Shown: positions 61,013-64,000 of the stretch, piece after piece
Layout: each line of letters begins with the position of its first letter
Position numbering within the stretch: the first letter of the stretch is position 1
Assembly: GCA_902519255.1 (NCBI GenBank)
Contig: CABYIV010000001.1
Location: forward strand, 124,001-188,000
Length of the DNA: 64,000 nucleotides
Source: an uncultured Pelagibacteraceae bacterium
Lineage (GTDB): Bacteria; Pseudomonadota; Alphaproteobacteria; Pelagibacterales; Pelagibacteraceae
Direction: 5' to 3'
The notes under the pieces: generated by a model
Told to the model about the DNA's origin: nothing
Database searches by the model: none
The model's input: the letters and a program-made list of their open reading frames with translations, nothing else
Program-made: the position numbers and the translations under genes

Positions 61013-62065
61013 CTAAATTTTAGGTTCTTGTTGGGTCATGCAATGTATTGCACCAAATCCCCATATCAATTTGCTACAATCAACTGTTTCGATTTTTCTA
61101 TTTCTAAAGTAATTTTTGAAAATTTTAATTGCAATATTGTCTTCTTTTACTTTGAATATTGGGAGAATTATTTTTTTATTACAAATATAAAAATTCATAT
61201 AACTTGCAGGAACTCTTGTATTCTCAATATAAATTGGTGAAGGCATAGGAACTTTTATAATTTTGAATTTCTTTCCTTTCTCACATTTACTTTCTTTCAA
61301 TATATTTAAATTCTTATTTAAGTTTTTGTAGTTTATATCTTTTTTATTATTTTCAACTGCAGTCATAATCGTATTTCTTGAAACAAATCTTGATATGTCA
61401 TCAACATGTCCATGTGTATCATCGCCTGCAATTCCTTTCTTAAGCCATATAAAGTTTTTTATATTTAAGTATTTATTAAACATTTTTTCGTAGTCTTTTT
61501 TTTTAAAATTTTTATTTCTTTCTTGAATTTTGCTTAACAAACATTCTTCAGTTAATAGAATTGTACCTGAGCCATTTACATCAAATGCCCCTCCTTCCAT
61601 AATTATTGTTCTAATTCTGCCTTTTTTTTTGATTATTGGATCAATCTTTTTAAAATTAGCAATTTTACTAATACTATTATTGATTTTATTGTCATTTTTA
61701 TAATTTTTATACTTTGACCATCCGTTAAAACCAAAATTTAGTATTACTTTTTTCTTTTCGACTTTGTTTGTTATAAATATGGGTCCAGAGTCTCTTAACC
61801 ATATTCTATCAGTTTTAATATAGTGGAAGTTGATATTTTTAATTTTATTAATTTTTATTAATTTTTTTATATTTTTTATATTTTTGCTAACGATTAAGTT
61901 AATTTTTTGATTTTTTGAAATTTTTTTTATAATCTTTAAAATTACTTCAGGAATAAATTGATATAATCCAGGCCAATCATTTTTATTATAAGGCCAAGCA
62001 ATCCAAACTGAATTTTGAGGCTCCCATTCAGCCGGCATTCTAAATCCATTAAAGTTTTCATTCAT
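61013..62065 (-). CDS. aguA: Agmatine deiminase
   Basis: A 350-residue enzyme of the arginine-deiminase fold that turns agmatine into N-carbamoylputrescine and ammonia. GFRMPAEWEPQNSVWIAWPYNKNDWPG is the family start, IMEGGAFDVNGSGTILLTEECLL the core, GDDTHGHVDDISRF the His-Asp part, and Cys342 in GFGAIHCMTQQEP the nucleophile. Overlaps aguB by 8 nt. Confidence 0.96.
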   Translation of the reverse strand: MNENFNGFRMPAEWEPQNSVWIAWPYNKNDWPGLYQFIPEVILKIIKKISKNQKINLIVSKNIKNIKKLIKINKIKNINFHYIKTDRIWLRDSGPIFITNKVEKKKVILNFGFNGWSKYKNYKNDNKINNSISKIANFKKIDPIIKKKGRIRTIIMEGGAFDVNGSGTILLTEECLLSKIQERNKNFKKKDYEKMFNKYLNIKNFIWLKKGIAGDDTHGHVDDISRFVSRNTIMTAVENNKKDINYKNLNKNLNILKESKCEKGKKFKIIKVPMPSPIYIENTRVPASYMNFYICNKKIILPIFKVKEDNIAIKIFKNYFRNRKIETVDCSKLIWGFGAIHCMTQQEPKI

Positions 62066-62942
62066 CTGCAGGATTTTTTAGTATGCCTTTATAAAAATCG
62101 ATTCTTCTATCCCTTAAAAAAGGCCAATGCTCTCTGGCTGAATCAATTTTTTTATAGTTGATTTCACGAATTAAAATTTCTTCTTGTTTATTCCCAAGTT
62201 TTCCAATTATTTGCCCACTAGGATCTATGATCATTGAGTTTCCCCAGAATTCTATTTTCTTCTTACCTTTTTTTTCTGTTCCAACTCTATTTATAGCAAC
62301 CACATAAGTACCATTTGCGATTGCGTGAGATTTTTGCATTGTTATCCAAGAGTCTAGTTGAGATTTTCCAAATTTCTTTTTCTCTTTAGGATGCCATCCA
62401 ATAGCAGTAGGGTAAAAAATTATTTGTGCACCTTTAAGTGCAGTCAATCTTGCAGCTTCCGGGAACCATTGATCCCAACAAATTAAAGTTCCAATTTTAC
62501 CAAATTTTGTTTTAACAGATTTAAAACCTAAATCTCCAGGAGTAAAATAAAATTTTTCATAATAACCAGGATCATCTGGTATATGCATTTTTCTATATTT
62601 CGATAAAATTTTACCTTTCTCGCTAATAACGATACTAGTATTATGATAGAAGCCATGTGTTTTTTTTTCAAATAATGAAATCATTAATACTATTTGTAAA
62701 TCTTTGGCTAATTCACAAAATATTTTTGTAGTTCTGCCAGGTATTTTTTCCGCTAGCTTAAAGTTGGAATGACTTTCTGTTTGACAAAAATAATTTGATA
62801 AAAATAGTTCTGGTACACAAATTATTTTAGCTTTTTTTGATGCTGCTTTTTTTATATTTTTAATAGCTGAATTTATATTTTTTTGAATATTATCTGAAAT
62901 TTTACTTTGAATAATTCCAATTTTTACCTTTTTGATCATCAA
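62058..62942 (-). CDS. aguB: N-carbamoylputrescine amidase
   Basis: A 294-residue nitrilase-superfamily enzyme that hydrolyses N-carbamoylputrescine to putrescine. The catalytic triad is Glu45 (VPELFLSNYF), Lys118 (YRKMHIPDD) and Cys155 (LICWDQWFPEAAR). The pair aguA-aguB completes agmatine to putrescine. One nt from the upstream deoxyhypusine-synthase-like gene. Confidence 0.96.
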   Translation of the reverse strand: MMIKKVKIGIIQSKISDNIQKNINSAIKNIKKAASKKAKIICVPELFLSNYFCQTESHSNFKLAEKIPGRTTKIFCELAKDLQIVLMISLFEKKTHGFYHNTSIVISEKGKILSKYRKMHIPDDPGYYEKFYFTPGDLGFKSVKTKFGKIGTLICWDQWFPEAARLTALKGAQIIFYPTAIGWHPKEKKKFGKSQLDSWITMQKSHAIANGTYVVAINRVGTEKKGKKKIEFWGNSMIIDPSGQIIGKLGNKQEEILIREINYKKIDSAREHWPFLRDRRIDFYKGILKNPADE

Positions 62943-63983
62943 TCAAAATATTTTGGAAAAGTTTTTTCTGTCTCTATTTTTCCACTCTCCAGTATGATAA
63001 GCGTCACTTGCTATTAATGGTAAAACACTGGTAGCTTCAGCAAATACCATTTGTTCTTTGGTAGTATCAACCTTACCCCATGAACTTGCTTCTTTTAATG
63101 TTGAACTACTGCAAGCTCCATCTCTTGAGTCAGCAACAGTAATTTGTATTGCATATTTGTGCATATCTACATTTTTTCCCAAAAGTTCAGCACAAATTAC
63201 CGTGTCTTGTATAAAGTTTTTAGGAACTCCACCACCAATCATAAATAATCCCGACCCTTTAGATTTAATTTTAATCTCTGTTAATTCTCTAAATTCTCTA
63301 ATTGAGTCTATTGTAATATGACTTTTTGGATTTCTCTCTTGATGCATGACTAATCCAAAACCTGCACTTGAGTCTGTAAATGCAGGACAGAATATAGGTA
63401 CATCGTTATCAAAAGCTGTTTCAATTAAAGAACCTTTCTTTTTAGAATTAGTTTTTAGATATTTGCCAATCTCTTTAATAAATTCTCTTGATGTGTAAGA
63501 CTTCGGTTCAAGTTTGTCTGCTATTTCTCCTATTGTTTTATCACAAACCTGGAGCTCCTCTTCATCGATGTAAGTATCATAAATCCTATCTATATAATTG
63601 TCCCTAAGTTCATTATCATTTTGATATTGTGATCCTTGGTAATGTTTAAATCCAAGCGCTTCAAAAAAATCCATATCTATTATAGATGCTCCAGTTGCTA
63701 CAATTGCATCTACCATGTTGTATTTAACCATATCTCTATAAATATGCATACATCCAGCGGCAGAAGTAGACCCTGCAAGAGTTAGGAATATTGTACAATC
63801 TTTATCTTTAAGCATTTCATTATATATCTTGGATGCATTAGCAGTTTCTCTTGAAACAAAAGACATTTTTTCCATAGAAGATATAATTTTTCTAGAGTCA
63901 AAAGATGTAATATCAATATGCTCAACCTCTTTACTTAAAAAGTCTTTTTTTCTGTTATGATTAAGATTTTTTGTATCTGACAT
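62943..63983 (-). CDS. Deoxyhypusine synthase-like protein
   Basis: A 346-residue NAD-dependent spermidine-binding-family protein. FLTLAGSTSAAGCMHIYRDMVKYNMVDAIVATGA and MIGGGVPKNFIQDT match deoxyhypusine synthase, and Lys304 in SSWGKVD aligns with the catalytic Lys that forms the imine intermediate. Bacteria have no eIF5A to modify, so bacterial members are thought to make polyamines such as homospermidine. Co-transcription with aguB and aguA, which make putrescine, fits this. The product is inference. The window ends 17 nt after its start codon, so any upstream gene of the operon is not visible. Confidence 0.88.
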   Translation of the reverse strand: MSDTKNLNHNRKKDFLSKEVEHIDITSFDSRKIISSMEKMSFVSRETANASKIYNEMLKDKDCTIFLTLAGSTSAAGCMHIYRDMVKYNMVDAIVATGASIIDMDFFEALGFKHYQGSQYQNDNELRDNYIDRIYDTYIDEEELQVCDKTIGEIADKLEPKSYTSREFIKEIGKYLKTNSKKKGSLIETAFDNDVPIFCPAFTDSSAGFGLVMHQERNPKSHITIDSIREFRELTEIKIKSKGSGLFMIGGGVPKNFIQDTVICAELLGKNVDMHKYAIQITVADSRDGACSSSTLKEASSWGKVDTTKEQMVFAEATSVLPLIASDAYHTGEWKNRDRKNFSKIF

Positions 63984-64000
63984 TATGCAACAAGAAACTC

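Overview
The window looks like a piece of a SAR11-type alphaproteobacterial chromosome (Candidatus Pelagibacter or a close relative). The sequence is very AT-rich, coding density is extreme (most neighbours touch, overlap by 1-17 nt or are separated by a few bases), and proteins are rich in Lys/Asn/Ile. Gene content is typical of the group: a DMSP demethylation cluster (dmdC-dmdB-dmdA), mdh-sucCDAB-lpd in one run, the atpHAGDC F1 operon, class I lysyl-tRNA synthetase, a SAM-II riboswitch on metX, and a structured RNA leader on ffh. I see no insertion sequence, prophage, CRISPR array, rRNA or tRNA, and no intergenic stretch longer than about 180 nt. The species call is inference from gene content and style.

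Layout. 1-453: 3' part of an unrecognised gene. 450-4566 (minus): ggt-like, oxalyl-CoA-synthetase-like ligase and ketopantoate-reductase-like genes in a tight operon. 4597-8108 (plus): MFS transporter, EamA transporter, alpha/beta hydrolase, unknown exported protein. 8101-9842 (minus): dapF and ftsY. 9886-13099 (plus): promoter, structured leader, ffh, rpsP, trmD, rplS (no rimM between rpsP and trmD). 13109-16220: leuCDB. 16253-20815: dmdC, dmdB, dmdA. 20830-35207: asd, sdhCDAB, mmsA, mdh, sucCD, sucAB, lpd, a long TCA-cycle block. 35211-35855 (minus): SAM methyltransferase. 35907-37862: priA. 37883-42750: promoter and atpHAGDC. 42743-49302 (minus): nine-gene run from a strong promoter, rplU-rpmA-obgE-proB-proA-nadD-rsfS-ctpA-rppH. 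49313-51864 (minus): gloB, metW, metX with SAM-II riboswitch and promoter. 51927-53895: hisC-type aminotransferase and tyrA. 53897-57451 (minus): NlpC/P60 peptidase, AmpG-like permease, TrkH. 57538-61012: lysS (class I), pyrD, rpmB, yhhQ. 61013-63983 (minus): agmatine deiminase, N-carbamoylputrescine amidase and a deoxyhypusine-synthase-like enzyme (polyamine synthesis).

How the genes work together. The centre of the window is carbon and energy metabolism: DmdA removes a methyl group from DMSP, DmdB and DmdC carry the resulting methylmercaptopropionate through CoA activation and dehydrogenation, MmsA feeds CoA esters, and SDH, MDH, succinyl-CoA synthetase and 2-oxoglutarate dehydrogenase supply reducing power to respiration, which drives the F1Fo ATPase. 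The second theme is translation and protein export (Ffh, FtsY, S16, L19, L21, L27, L28, TrmD, Obg, RsfS, LysRS). Methionine synthesis is under a SAM-sensing leader. The most interesting signals beyond standard annotation are the mutually exclusive base pairings in the ffh leader, the promoter-to-aptamer geometry at metX, an SdhD with no histidine at all, the missing rimM, and small departures from family rules in NadD, PriA and RppH. I do not see a wholly new multigene system here.
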